The notes: generated by a model not told the origin, from the letters alone. A stretch of 61,962 nucleotides of DNA from Batkoa obscura (GCA_030770535.1 JASVEC010000094.1:1-61962); one strand, 5' to 3'; positions 1-12,106 are shown, numbered from the stretch's first letter. Numbers and translations are program-made.

Positions 1-1278
1 AAGTTTGGTACGCAATATTTGGTGAGTTCTTTTATAAATTGACCCTTTAAGCTTCAGACTATAATTTGAGCTATAGACTTTATTAAACTACAGTATTCTC
101 CATACTTTTCAGACATTCTTTAAAAATTCAAAAAAATATGAAACAAAAATAAATCAAATACAATTAGAAAAAATAGTGACTCTATTAAAGAAATAAGGTA
201 GAAATATTTAAACCGTTACGCCTATTACAACGCTTGCGACCTGATCAACTGCTCATTTGAAAAAAAAGGTTAAAATTCGGCTAAAATCAAAGAGTCAAGC
301 TTTAAAGAAATTAGCTCTATAGATTAATTTGATTATGAAAATTACTTCTAATAGATGAGGCTGTTTTTTTTCATTATTTTTCCATTTTTAAGCAGTATTT
401 GAGTGGAAAGATTGTAGTAAAATTCTTGAACAAAAAAACACATCCCCAGACAGTAAAAGAGTAAAAATCAAGTACCCTGGGCGATTTTTTTACCTTAATA
501 CTTTTATCTATAACCTGATGGGTTTTTTTAACTGTAAGATGATTAATAGACCCAAAGTGAACTAATTTCGTAAAATAATCCATTTATATTGATGAAGAGG
601 AATTAAGTATTAAAAGTATTCCGCTTTTAAGAAATAGTAGCCTAAATGTCAAGTATACTAACAGAACCGCAAACTATTGATAAAGAAGTTATTAAATGTG
701 ATATTAAATTATTTGGTTTTTGGCAAATTATCTCATACAAAATATAAAAAGATAAGCTTTTTGATTTTTTAAAAACTTCTAAAAAGTTTAATGTTCTAAG
801 TAGTTTACTAACAAATTGTATATTAAAAGTGGTATAACACATAAATAAGCCATTGGCTTAAGGTATCCTTTTTCTATTTATGCATATGGTTTAAATATAT
901 AAAGCTTCTTTTTAACGTTCTTATTGCTTTTCCAATTAAAGCAAAATGGATTAAAGGTGAAATTAACTCGTGATTTTTACTGCAAAATGTAAATTGTAAA
1001 CAAGATAAACTAATAATGATATTGAATGTTGGATAATAAGCAATAAATAATAAAATAGAATAAACCAATAGTATAAAAACAAAAATATCAAAATATATGA
1101 GATGGACAAAATTGGCAATTTATTTTTGTAAAAGTATATATTTAAATTTAAAAAAAGAATAATGGTAGCATAAAAGGTCAGCTGAACTAAATTTCATACA
1201 GCTATAAATAAATCCTTATACCAAATATCAATCTCCAACAAAGTTTCATCTTTTTAAGTTTTATAAATAATTAACATT
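1..1278. other. AT-rich intergenic stretch upstream of receptor 1
   Basis: Apart from one mini-element at 357-447 I see no gene here. The short open frames are AT-rich, lack recognisable motifs and look like chance frames. Confidence 0.6.
357..447 (-). mobile_element. Mini-element (MITE) copy 1
   Basis: Reverse-orientation copy of the roughly 100-bp family. The left end GAGGCTGT is followed by the family's TTTCATTATTTTTCC block, and the right end is CATCCCC. Flanks AGAT/AGAC look like a decayed 4-bp target duplication. Confidence 0.8.
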
Positions 1279-2304
1279 ATGCTATTATCAACTGGACAGA
1301 GCATACAAGTGGTGATAGCTGTAATAGGCTTGATATTAAATGTGATAGTCGGATTAGTAGTTAGTGTAGGATTGAAGTTAAAATCGATGGATTTAAAGTT
1401 GATTTTAATAATTGCAATCCTTGATTCCTACTATTACATACATAATATAATAAGAATGATATTGATAGGAGTTGAGTTCTTAAAAGTTGATATTATCCAG
1501 CCAAATCCGAGTCCACATTGGTGGTGTCCTTTCGATGCCACAATTGATATGGCACTTTATCTCACATGTATTGAATTGGTAGCTATACTTAGTTTTATGC
1601 GGTATTTAAGCATTTGTAGAAAAAAGAATTTAAGTAACTCCACTTGGTATTCAATTGCAGCCGTTTCTTTTTCTACTAATTTTATATTATCATTGATTTA
1701 TATTGGAAATGGGTATTACAAATGGTCCACCACTGAATTAGTATGCATTACTGCGGATAATCCAGACATTACCAATGTAGGCTTTGTCTATTATTATTAT
1801 TTTTGGTTTTCTAGTTATACTGTACGCTCTCTTGTTTCATTAATTGTTATTGCTTTCTCTTATTTTAATATGATTAGTGTTTATTATGAGCGATTATCAC
1901 CTACTGGAGATATAATGATGAAAACAGGGATCGCATCAAATGTTGAAAGTATTCAATCTCATGTTAGCACTCAGTATCTGAATAATAGTATGACCTATGA
2001 CTTTCAATCAAAACAGATTACCAAACAAAAATGGTTAACAGTATTTAAATTAATTAGTGCCATTTTAGCTTATTCTGTTTGTTTACTCCCAGACATTATA
2101 TTAAGTATCATTCGATTAACACCTAATGGGACTAAAAATGCTCATATTACCATTGAATATCTTATGACCTCAAATTTACTATTAAGCTCCTATGGTTTAG
2201 TTAACTCTCTTTTTGTTATATCTTCTCATGATCCTTCTAGGAAATATCTATTTTTTCAATTACAATGTTTATACGAAAATGTTAAAGCATGCTTTGGCTT
2301 TTAA
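1279..2304 (+). CDS. Rhodopsin-like (family A) seven-helix receptor, paralogue 1
   Basis: Intronless frame of 341 residues. Seven hydrophobic segments are visible at about residues 8-30, 38-65, 88-110, 122-144, 170-198, 250-276 and 290-312. Receptor-like landmarks are a WWC before helix 3 and a Cys in the second outer loop (LVC), able to form the usual disulfide; an MRY triplet at the inner end of helix 3 where DRY normally sits; a proline in helix 6 (LLPD); and an Asn in helix 7 followed by SSHDPSRKYL at the start of the cytoplasmic tail. A plasma-membrane G-protein-coupled sensor is the likely role; the ligand cannot be read from sequence. No retinal-binding lysine stands out in helix 7. 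It is a tandem paralogue of the gene at 3961-4989, with the same orientation, almost the same length and the same N-terminal pattern. Function is inferred from fold only. Confidence 0.85.
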   Translation: MLLSTGQSIQVVIAVIGLILNVIVGLVVSVGLKLKSMDLKLILIIAILDSYYYIHNIIRMILIGVEFLKVDIIQPNPSPHWWCPFDATIDMALYLTCIELVAILSFMRYLSICRKKNLSNSTWYSIAAVSFSTNFILSLIYIGNGYYKWSTTELVCITADNPDITNVGFVYYYYFWFSSYTVRSLVSLIVIAFSYFNMISVYYERLSPTGDIMMKTGIASNVESIQSHVSTQYLNNSMTYDFQSKQITKQKWLTVFKLISAILAYSVCLLPDIILSIIRLTPNGTKNAHITIEYLMTSNLLLSSYGLVNSLFVISSHDPSRKYLFFQLQCLYENVKACFGF

Positions 2305-3960
2305 AAATTTAAATAAGTGAAATAGCAGATGAGATTTAAACTTTATATTCATTTTATAGTTGAAACTATTATTACAATTTGTCCAACGTTTAGCTTTCTA
2401 AGGATACTAATAATAAAGTATTTATTTCTAAGCATCATGATATTAACCTTATATTGATTTTATAAACGAGTAACTTGGTCTATATAAATATGATTATTGA
2501 TAGAAATAATTTACATTAAAAAAATATTAACATTTTGTAGCTTATTAGAATGATGTAATTTAAATTTGTATTGAACAAAACCTTTATAAACTCTAAGTTT
2601 TTATTTTGAATTTTACTTAATATTATTTATATATTATCACTTAAAAAATTAATAAATGATATATTAACATATACATGTTTAATTAACTAGCATATGGGGA
2701 TGTGTCTTTTTGTTTAAGAATTCTACTAATAATCCTTCCGCTAAAATAGCGCTTTAAAATGAAAAAACTCATGGAACCAAAAAAACAACCTCATATCTTA
2801 AGGATAAATGTTAAAAACGTAAAAAGTAATATCTTTTATTTTGGCAATATTAATCCTTACTTTTAATATATTTATTTAGATAATTTATAATGCTTATTTC
2901 CATATTAGAATAGAAGTGATAAATATTTCACATCATTTATGAATATTTAATAAATTTAAAAAAAAATAGAAACATCATATACGTTTTATTAGCAGTGAGA
3001 ATATGTGGGGGGAGACATACACATATTACCCGAAATCGGAAAAAATTAAGCCGTATAATGATCGTGGATTTAATTCTAAAAGCATCACAATAAAAATTCA
3101 TAAATACTTTACTAAAAAAGCAATAGTATACAAAGAATCTACATGCCTTTATATACCTTATTTTCCGTGCTTATACTGGTGAAAGGAACACTTTCTAATA
3201 AGTGAAATATCAAAATTTTATTAAAGATAATTGGTTTAAATTATTTCGTATGTAACAAACATGATATTTTTAGATCAATATTTAAAATTATTATTAGAAT
3301 TCATAATTTTAAAAATAAGTAAAATATTAATTTACGTAGATAAGGATCGAAAATATGAAAGGATTCAAAGTGATTGTAATAATATAAAGGTATGACCTAC
3401 TTAACTTATATGTATACTACAGCACCAATATCCTCATATTATAAATTGATTATATCAATTATTATTTTGAGGTAAAATAATTTTAATACACAGGTAAGTG
3501 CTTTGATGCTTTTTGTAACAAAGTTCTAGCGAGTACCAAATGTTCCAATTTGATACTTCAATAAATTTGGAAACAACAAATATGCAGGATTAAAATAATA
3601 AAAGAATATACAAAATATGACTAATACTAATAAAGATATGAGAATACCATTTTTTATTTAATGGTTACGGCTAGTCCCATGCATTAAATATGACCAATAA
3701 AATAAGCCTCAGAGTTAAAATATAAATTTTATATTTATCTGGTAGTTTTTGGCTTTCAAAGTTACTTAAATTGGCTTTATTTTTTAGTCATCTGAAAACA
3801 ATATAGCACGTTATACTTCTACATCTATCCATTTAAAGTATATTTTGCGCGAATGATACTAAATCTATGAACATTAAATAAACCTATTAAAGGCGATGTT
3901 GGGATGAATAAATATTAAAATTTATCAAAAGTTTTTCTTATTACTCTTTATTAATCCAAG
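2305..3960. other. Intergenic spacer between the two tandem receptors
   Basis: 1.65 kb of AT-rich DNA. It carries one mini-element (2696-2792); I see no further gene or RNA. Confidence 0.6.
2696..2792 (+). mobile_element. Mini-element (MITE) copy 2
   Basis: Forward copy starting GGGGATGTG and ending CAACCTC, with the central AGCGCT palindrome. Perfect ATAT/ATAT target duplication. Confidence 0.9.
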
Positions 3961-4989
3961 ATGCTACTATCGATTGAGCAAAGTATACAAGTAGTAATAG
4001 CAACTATAGGATTAATTTTAAATGTCATTATAGCCTTGATTGTTAGCGTTGGATTAGAATTAAGGAGTAGTGACTTAAAGTTAATCCTATATATAGCTAT
4101 AGTTGATTCCTATTACTATTTACATAATTTACTAAGGATGCTCTTAATTGGTATTGAGTATCTGATAGTTGATACGGAATCTTTGCACCCCGAACCTTTG
4201 TGGTGGTGTCGTTTTGATGCAACAATTGATATGGCGATTTATCTATCTTGTTTAGAAAGTGTAGCAATCCTTAGTTATATGAGATACTTATGTATATGTA
4301 AAAAGAGAGAAGTAAATCAAAAATGGTTTTATTTAGCATCGTTTATATCCCTTATCACTAATTTAGCATTTTCGTTAGTTTATATTAAAGACGGATATTA
4401 CAAATGGTCACTTACTAAACTTGTATGTATAGTTACTGATAATCCCAATGACCCTAATCAATTTCTTGAATATTATTACTATTTCTGGTTTGCAAATTAT
4501 ACAATACGTTCAATCATATCTTTAATATTCATTACAATCTCATACTCAAATATATCTAATACTTACTACGATCTAATGTCATCTGATGATATAGTTTTAA
4601 AAGCCGAAGTAACTTCAAGCATAAATGGCAGACGAGCAACCTCTCAATCTGGATCACAATATTTTGATTCTTCAATTATTGTGAATCAAAAGATGCAGCA
4701 AAAATTAAATCGACAGAAATGGGTTACTACCTTTAAGCTCATTGGAGCTGCGTTGGCTTATTCTCTGTGTATATTACCAGATATATTCATAAGTATCCTT
4801 AAGTTGATTCCAAAAGCATATGAGTACAGTGGTATTGGGACAAAGACCCTTATCTCATCAAATTTACTTTTAAGTTCTTATGGACTAATTAATGCCATCT
4901 TTGTTTTTTTATCTCATGATCCTTCTAAGCGATATTTGCTGTTCAAAATCGAATGTTTGGTTAATGATATTAAATCTTACTTTCTATAA
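3961..4989 (+). CDS. Rhodopsin-like (family A) seven-helix receptor, paralogue 2
   Basis: Intronless, 342 residues, clearly a sister of the gene at 1279-2304. It shares the N-terminal pattern (QSIQVVIA.IGLILNV), the WWC..DATIDMA segment at helix 3, MRYL at its inner end, the helix-5 block YYYYFWF, the helix-6 LPD and the tail SSYGL.NA.FV..SHDPSKRYL. The conserved Cys pair (WWC and LVC) suggests the usual extracellular disulfide. The third inner loop is Ser/Gln-rich and polar. The last 13 bp overlap the end of the F-box gene on the opposite strand. Likely a plasma-membrane GPCR from local tandem duplication; ligand unknown. Confidence 0.85.
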   Translation: MLLSIEQSIQVVIATIGLILNVIIALIVSVGLELRSSDLKLILYIAIVDSYYYLHNLLRMLLIGIEYLIVDTESLHPEPLWWCRFDATIDMAIYLSCLESVAILSYMRYLCICKKREVNQKWFYLASFISLITNLAFSLVYIKDGYYKWSLTKLVCIVTDNPNDPNQFLEYYYYFWFANYTIRSIISLIFITISYSNISNTYYDLMSSDDIVLKAEVTSSINGRRATSQSGSQYFDSSIIVNQKMQQKLNRQKWVTTFKLIGAALAYSLCILPDIFISILKLIPKAYEYSGIGTKTLISSNLLLSSYGLINAIFVFLSHDPSKRYLLFKIECLVNDIKSYFL

Positions 4990-6464
4990 TTAAATAAATA
5001 ATAATACATTTTTAGAAATAAAGTTAGTAAAAAGAAATATTTATTATAATTATTAGAATAAAAAGTTGTTTGAAATGAAAATGTAAATTGTTTTAAATAT
5101 GGGTCAAATAAATCCTTTAAACAAACGATAGATGGAAACTGCTCATTTATATGCCCTATGCTATCTTTTTTACAAAACAAGTATTTAAGATTGGGAAAAT
5201 GACTCAAATACCAATTCAGAAAAGTACTATCTGAATTTTCATATATAAAATATCTCAAAGTCAACATGAAGCAACTATTATCTACTGTATCATCTTCAGA
5301 ACTATCAATTCCACTATTATCAAGGTAAAGGACCTTTAAAAATTTCAAGTTCTTTGATAAATAGTTAAAATATGTATCAGTAAATATAATGTTATGGAAT
5401 GCCAATTTTTTTAACTTGCTTTTTTCAGCGTTGATAAAATTAAATGTTGTATGGGAAAAGATTTTATCTTCTCTTATCAAATGAAGAGCTTGAAGTTTTG
5501 GAAACAGCATAAAATCAAATTTAAGTTCATCTAATTGAGCATGTGTTGTTAAATAAAGCACATTTAATAATTTAAATTGACCTGTAAATGTAAATTTATA
5601 AGCCATATGCAGCATTAATTTCTTTAATATTGGGAAATTGTAAGAATCCAATAAAAGAGTACGTATACCATCTTCAATCATATGATAATTTTGTATTTCA
5701 AGGTAGAGCGTTTCCAGACTTGGATATTTACATGACAATATTGATCTTACATTTAATTCATACCCTTTGCTTTTAATTTTTAAAGTGTTAAGATTATGGA
5801 ATGAACATATTTGTTCCGGGAAATTTCGTAAGAAAATAGATGAATGAGTATTAAAATATATGTATTTGATTTTGTCTTTGGATAAATATTCGAGATAATT
5901 TGTATTTACCTCTCCTTTTATTTTATTAACTACAACTTTTTCTACTCCATTAATTATATTGTTTTTACTGAAACTCGTTGGCATAGAGAAAGGTATCATT
6001 TCTTCTTTTATCGAATTAAAAGGATGATATAATTCAATAATTTTAAAATTGTCCAAAATATACTTGTTTATTGGGAGACAATAATATTGACTTAGAGCTT
6101 TGGCCACTTCATAAGTACATTTTAAATTATAAATAGTACCAGGGTGTAATTGATTCAGCTTAAAAAGTAATTCTATTTTGTTTGTTTCATTTTCTTCATT
6201 TGTCATATTGATAGTTTTGATATGGTTACCATATTTTTCCAGATTGATGTTCCCCATATCTATTCTACTGGAAGTTGTGATTTCTTTATATATAATCGGT
6301 ATAAAATACTCGAACATTGCCTTGTTTAAACAAATCCAATCTACAATATCTTGATTACCTAAATACTCAAAAATGTTGTGCATTAATTCCAATGGGAGTC
6401 TAGGGGGCGCTTTTTGTTTACCTTCTCTCTCGAACTTGGTCCTTTTAACATTATGATTTTCCAT
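4977..6464 (-). CDS. F-box / leucine-rich-repeat protein
   Basis: Single-exon frame of 495 residues. An F-box-like segment lies at about residues 22-60 (PRLPLELMHNIFEYLG, then QDIVDWICLNKAMFEYFIP). The rest of the protein is a long Leu/Ile/Phe-rich region with irregular LRR-like units (for example SLETLYLEIQNY, LKKLMLHM, LNVLYLTT, LKVLYLDNSGID). F-box proteins bind SKP1 and present substrates to an SCF ubiquitin ligase; the LRR part would be the substrate-binding side. The basic N-terminus before the F-box has no other motif I recognise. The reading frame ends inside the coding end of the convergent receptor gene, so the 3' ends of the two mRNAs must overlap. The exact substrate is unknown. 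It belongs to a divergent LRR class also seen at 50534-51883. Confidence 0.75.
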   Translation of the reverse strand: MENHNVKRTKFEREGKQKAPPRLPLELMHNIFEYLGNQDIVDWICLNKAMFEYFIPIIYKEITTSSRIDMGNINLEKYGNHIKTINMTNEENETNKIELLFKLNQLHPGTIYNLKCTYEVAKALSQYYCLPINKYILDNFKIIELYHPFNSIKEEMIPFSMPTSFSKNNIINGVEKVVVNKIKGEVNTNYLEYLSKDKIKYIYFNTHSSIFLRNFPEQICSFHNLNTLKIKSKGYELNVRSILSCKYPSLETLYLEIQNYHMIEDGIRTLLLDSYNFPILKKLMLHMAYKFTFTGQFKLLNVLYLTTHAQLDELKFDFMLFPKLQALHLIREDKIFSHTTFNFINAEKSKLKKLAFHNIIFTDTYFNYLSKNLKFLKVLYLDNSGIDSSEDDTVDNSCFMLTLRYFIYENSDSTFLNWYLSHFPNLKYLFCKKDSIGHINEQFPSIVCLKDLFDPYLKQFTFSFQTTFYSNNYNKYFFLLTLFLKMYYYLFNYRK

Positions 6465-6688
6465 AGTAAAGTAAGACCTCTTTTAAATTTTACTAGAGTG
6501 TGATAAAAATGAGTTATAGTCTGTTGAGAGATCCTTAATTTTTCACATTTTTACAAATAAAAAGTAGGATAATGAAAGCTTGTTTTAATTAACGCGATAA
6601 AATAAACCAATAATGGAATTAGGTTTTACTACGTAATCTATTTTTGGTTTAATTCTTTCCTATCACTAATAATTTTTTTACAGTATAT

Positions 6689-6781
6689 GAGGTGTTTTTC
6701 TGGCTTCATAACTTTTTTCATCTTTTAACCACTATTTAAGTGGAAAAATTGAGTAAAAATCTTGCACAAAAACATATCACC
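6689..6781 (-). mobile_element. Mini-element (MITE) copy 3
   Basis: Reverse copy, GAGGTGTTTTT to ATCAC, with ATAT on both flanks. Confidence 0.8.
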
Positions 6782-8278
6782 ATATTTTTCCCAGGGTATT
6801 ATTATAGTGTAGACTGTAAACTTTGAGTGGAATTTCTATAAGGATCAATTTTTACAACAGAAAAGCAAAATTGTTAACAAATATTTGAATAATTTTATTT
6901 CTAACCCTAATATCAATATTAAATTAGTATTTCAATATAAAAACTGATCTAAAACAACCAGCCTTATAAAAGTTGATTGCAGCTGCTTTTTAGTTCATTT
7001 AATATCTTCAATTTAGAACTTTTTTCCAGCAAAAATTTCAAACCCATAGCCCAATACCTAATCCCGTTTTTAACGGCTTTGACTAGTCAGCTACTTCAAT
7101 ACTATTGTTTATTCCAGTTCCCAGGTTGCTGACTAGTTGAGCCGCTTTTAAGTGAAATTTAGATAAATAAGCTAAATTACTGTTTTGAATATATAGTTGT
7201 AGCCGATGCTTTTGAGAGTAAACTTTTAGTTTTTGATATTGTTTATAAACTTTCTTGCTTTAATGCTATTTTTAAACTTATAATATTGAATTAAATAGAA
7301 TACAACTTTGGTGTTACTATATAGTATATTCTTATTAACCTACTTTATATTAAATATCATATCGATAAACCTAAAAACTTGATTAAAGCTAAAAATAAAT
7401 ACTATCATTGATCCAAACTCGATTTTATAAAGTCTATATTGGAATATTTCTCGTTTCACTGCTTTATCATCTTTTGTGTAAATACATTAGTTAGATGACA
7501 AGCTAAAAAGCATCCCTATTTATACTAATTTTAGAAGCAAATAAAATTATTTTCATAACATGTTAAAATGAAAATTTCAAGAAATCAAACCTAAGGAAAA
7601 ATAAGCCTTTGGTTTAAATTTACTGCTCTTCTATGCCTGATGTTATTATCTTATATATTTGATTATTTTATGTTATACAATATATGTATTGTATTATTAA
7701 ATACAATCACTTTTATGAATTTTTAATCTATATTCTTAGACAAATAATAACCCACATTTAATTATTTTATATTCGAAATTTTTAAAGGCAAGAAATATAT
7801 TTAATATTATATTTATTAATATAACTATTCTTTAGTATTCTCTTTAAATATTTAAACTGTAATAAATTATTTTCCTCAAACCCCAGATTGAAATAACATA
7901 AACTATCGAGAGTACATTACTAAATAAGTATGTTTAATATATTTGCTTTTAATTATGACTTGAATGCATTATATTATTTCATTTCAATAAGGGTTAATAA
8001 ATAGTATCAAACATATTAGTTAGATAAATTAATATCATAAACATTTTAAATCGAATAGAAGCTTTTTGAAATAATAATTTTAGGAATATACTATATTAAA
8101 ATAGGTGACAAAAATATATTTATTAAAAATATATTTACTATAAAGAGTAATTAGATATTGTATAGGAATAATTTTGATTTATAAAATACTGTAATAAGTT
8201 ATCAATAGTCGTTCTTATAAATTAGTTATTATATAATCTTTACGTCATTTATTGAATTAATGTTAAAAATATATATAT

Positions 8279-8376
8279 GGGGATGTCTTTTTGTGTTTAA
8301 GAATCTTACCACCAAATTTTACATTCAAATAGTGCTTAAAAAATGGAAAAAGTAATAAAGTCAAAAAAAACACTCC
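8279..8376 (+). mobile_element. Mini-element (MITE) copy 4
   Basis: Forward copy, GGGGATGTC to CACTCCC, with a perfect ATAT/ATAT duplication. Confidence 0.9.
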
Positions 8377-8694
8377 CATATCTTATCTTTAAAGTTATAG
8401 GGATCTATTTTAACTATTTTAAATAACAAATAGCAATAGAATGTCAAACAAAGTACTATAAGAAAGCCTACAGACTTAGTTATTTCGATTCTCAATAATT
8501 GAGTATTTAAATATGATTATAAACTATAAGCTACTTATATAATATAACCTTGAATAAAAACTCCCTATTTATTGAGCTTATATAATTTATAAAAATAGAT
8601 AAGAGATCTTTTAAATAAGATAAGGTTTAATTTATTTCGACTTATTAAACTATTAGAAAGCTTATTAAATAATTTAACAATACAAACTGAATAC

Positions 8695-9699
8695 TTATTC
8701 GTAATCCTCTTCTCCTTCCTCTTCTTTCACGAATAAACTCTTAAGATAACGTTTAGAAGGATCATGAGAGGAAAGAACAAAAAGTGCGTTCACTAGACCT
8801 CCACAACACATTAGCAAATGCGTTGTTATATAAATTTTAGGATCGGTCAGATAGTGCTCCTGAATGTAAAAGATACTTACAACCATATCTGGTAATACAC
8901 AGATGATATATGCAAATGCTGCACCCATTAATTTGAGTGTTGCAAATACTTTTTGGGCTTTGATTTGTTGATTTAACTTGGAAATTTCATCAATTTTATT
9001 AGCTTCATTAAGAGAAATACCATCACTTTCGTATCCTTCTTCTTGTTGCGCTTTAATTGCCATCATACCTGATTGTGTTATAGCTTGACGATAAACTTGG
9101 GCTACTTTGAAATAGCAAAAAACAATAATAATTAAAGAGATAAAAAATCTCCCCATGAAAGATGAAAACCAAGTTACAAAGTAATCACGATTATCGTTGC
9201 TAAATGCTCTGAAAGGATTGATGACTGGTAAGCAAAATAAATGAGATTCTGACCAATGATAAATTCCATAATACCAATTTCCTAATAATAAACCAACTGC
9301 AGATAAAATGGAAAGACAAGATAATGGGAACCAAACCCAGAACGATAATTTTTTTCTGTGACATAACCCCATATATCTCATTATACTTAATAAAGCAACA
9401 AACTCAATTGAGATTTGTAAACCTGTTAAAGTCATAGTACTATCATATGGACACCACCAAGCTGGATCTGGAGCAACATTACTAGTATTTGGTACAAGGT
9501 ATCCAACAGCTATTAAAATCATACGTATAATGTTGTTAAGATAAAATAATGAATCTGACCCTGCTATCATAGCAATTAAAATTAGATCGCTCGTCCTTAG
9601 TTTAAGCCCAAAAGTAACTACCCCACCAACTACAAGATTGAGTGTCACCCCAATAATGCAGAATACCAAAGCAAGAATTTGTCCTACTTCTAAAATCAT
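8695..9699 (-). CDS. Rhodopsin-like (family A) seven-helix receptor, diverged paralogue 3
   Basis: Intronless, 334 residues. It has the same architecture as the two receptors upstream but is clearly more distant: helix 1 with N22 (GVTLNLVVG), WWCPYDSTM before helix 3, MRYM at the inner end of helix 3, an outer-loop Cys (LFCLP), helix 6 VLPD, and helix 7 GLVNALFVLSSHDPSKRYL leading into the tail. The third inner loop is longer and acidic (QQEEGYESDGISLNEANK). The C-terminus ends in an acidic run (KEEEGEEDYE) not seen in the other two. The start ATG is the first in frame and gives a hydrophobic helix 1 directly. Predicted plasma-membrane G-protein-coupled receptor; ligand unknown. Confidence 0.85.
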   Translation of the reverse strand: MILEVGQILALVFCIIGVTLNLVVGGVVTFGLKLRTSDLILIAMIAGSDSLFYLNNIIRMILIAVGYLVPNTSNVAPDPAWWCPYDSTMTLTGLQISIEFVALLSIMRYMGLCHRKKLSFWVWFPLSCLSILSAVGLLLGNWYYGIYHWSESHLFCLPVINPFRAFSNDNRDYFVTWFSSFMGRFFISLIIIVFCYFKVAQVYRQAITQSGMMAIKAQQEEGYESDGISLNEANKIDEISKLNQQIKAQKVFATLKLMGAAFAYIICVLPDMVVSIFYIQEHYLTDPKIYITTHLLMCCGGLVNALFVLSSHDPSKRYLKSLFVKEEEGEEDYE

Positions 9700-10974
9700 A
9701 TTGCTGTATCGTAATTAATAAAAGTAAAAGCAGTTTGTTTTGAAAAATGCAAGGTTATTTATATGATTATTTTGATTATTTTAACCATATAATGTATCCT
9801 TAATTCTAAGAATACTTGCAATTTAATTGAATTAAAACAATATCTAATTAAGTAATTGTAAATTTTATTGGGACTTTATACTTAATTCATCTTAATTTTT
9901 GTATTCCCAATAAGAAAAAATTTCAGCCAATAAAATTGACTTATTTTCTAAAAGGTAGTGAATCTAATTTGAATGAGATTCTAATTAACTTTTTATTCCT
10001 CCACTTTTTTGCGTTTTTCCCTATTAAAAATGTACTCAAATACAAATTTTAAATTCATTAAATCCGCTTTAGTGATAAAAGGACTTAACTTATAAAACTG
10101 ATGTACTTTTTATTGTATGTTTGATATTTGTTTATAATCTTTAAAGATGAAGCTTTTGAATAACTGTTCCATAAGTAAATCCGATTTTGTTAAAATATAA
10201 GATTATTTAATAAATTAAAGAGTTTAATTCCTATTGGATATCTTGAGAATAGTATACCAAACTCATTCTAATCTCTTGTGAAAAGAGTAACAAAGGGGAT
10301 TAGTTTATGTCTATTTCAATATCAACTTTAAGTTTTGTAAAATAAATGTATAATTAATATTAATATAGAAACTATTGTAATTGATTATTTTTGCAAATTA
10401 GTTGATTTCATACTAATTAATACCGTTCATTTTCAAATACATATTCAATATTTTATAAACTCATTAAATACTAAAAATAAATTGTGAATTTTTTAAAATT
10501 CCAAATTTCAAATGTTCTATGTTGTTCATTTTAAAACTTGGTAAAATTAAATACTTTTCAACCAAAATATTACAATGTTATACTATCATATTTGTATGAT
10601 TTTATAAATATTTTAAAGCTTTAATTGTACAATTGTTAAAAAAACATTTTTAATATAAAAGTCTCAAAGAGTTCTAAGCTTAATAGCTTTACAATGACAT
10701 TTAAAAAAATAATATACTGCTACTATATCCAATTAACTTACTACTTTTAATAAAAAATATGGGGGTGTTTTTTTGGCTTCATTACTTTTTCCATTTTCAG
10801 GTGCTATTTGGACAGAAAATTTGTTAGTAAAATCCTTAAACACAAAAATACATCCCCATGTAATGGTTTTTTTTATTTTCAACGTTTAAGATAACTATGA
10901 TTTTTAAGTATATTGAACTTTGTTATGAATTGATATAAAATTTTTAGATATAAAAACACATCCCTACTCAAAAC
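9700..10974. other. AT-rich intergenic stretch
   Basis: One mini-element at 10761-10857 and a possible loose right end (10950-10970). Nothing else recognised. Confidence 0.55.
10761..10857 (-). mobile_element. Mini-element (MITE) copy 5
   Basis: Reverse copy, GGGGGTGTTTTTTT to CATCCCC. Flanks ATAT/ATGT, a one-base-decayed duplication. Confidence 0.9.
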
Positions 10975-11480
10975 TTTTTTAAAAGTTTCTATATTTAAAA
11001 AAATTAGAGTGATTTATAGTAAATTATTTATTAAAAAACAAAAGTACCTAAAGCAGTTTTAAATTTATAATTTATATTATAAGTTGGCAGAATTTCTACT
11101 AATTTTAATCGAAACTCCCATATTAGCAAAGCTTTTACTAATACAACTCATATATTGATATTGATTAAAGTTGTGTATGTAAATAAATACATCTTCTTAT
11201 AAAGTTTTATTGATAAGTGTTTATTATTGACTGCTTTATAACCAACATTGCAGATTTTTTATCAAATAAATAAACTATTTTAATGTTATAATTACATTAT
11301 TAATATATTGCCAAGTTAATAAATAACTGCATGGGGGGGAGTAATTAGCCCGAAAACTGTAACCAATTATGTTTATATAATATAAACAACATAATAATGA
11401 TTTTTATTTATTACCATGTTTACTTGCTTTTTAATTCTTTATTAGCTTAGCTATTAACAACTTAAGTAATGTTAACATTT

Positions 11481-11578
11481 GAGGGTGTATTTTTGTGTTT
11501 AAGGATTTTACTAACAAATTTTATGCTCAAATAGCGCTTAAAAAATGAAAAAAATAATGAAATTAAAAAAACACTCCC
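11481..11578 (+). mobile_element. Mini-element (MITE) copy 6, inside copy A
   Basis: GAGGGTGTA to CACTCCC with a perfect ATTT/ATTT duplication. The unoccupied site is visible in sister copies (AACATTTAACAATC), which proves a 4-bp and not a TA duplication. Confidence 0.92.
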
Positions 11579-12106
11579 ATTTAGTAATTGATTTCTATCA
11601 TTTAACAAACTACTTGCTTAGTAAATGTCAAAAATTTAAATTCTCTGTTATTTTGGTAAGATAAGCTGGGATTGATCTTTTAATTTTTGTATTTTCTATA
11701 GACTTTATAACTCTAATTGTAGCTATATCGCTCTTTTTGATCTATCAGATACTGGATAACAACGTAGTTTATTGTTATGTTTAATAATGTGTAAATACTT
11801 TTTTAATGCCTTGCATCTCTATTATTCTTTTTATACTTTTGTTTCTTTTATACTTTTTAAAAATTTATCTGTTTTCCCATTTTAACAGTCGAGTTATTAA
11901 TTTTATATTATGCTCACAAATAAAAGCCTCAAATCTTGAAATTAATTGACTAATGTCTTCTATTTTACCTAACGCTTCAAAACTACTTTTCCACTTTGAA
12001 GGGTTTCCGAAATGTCCATCAACTATACTTTTTCCATGATGCTCAGCAAAAAAATTAAGACTAATATTTAAACTATTATTCATTTTGTGAATTTGTTTAA
12101 ATATAT

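Larger units (their letters stand above)
6465..8694. other. AT-rich intergenic region between the F-box gene and receptor 3
   Basis: 2.2 kb with two mini-elements (6689-6781 and 8279-8376). No coding potential or RNA gene recognised. Confidence 0.6.

Noticed and set aside
374-1068. Three small minus-strand frames
   Set aside because: Composition follows the AT-rich background; the first overlaps a mini-element.
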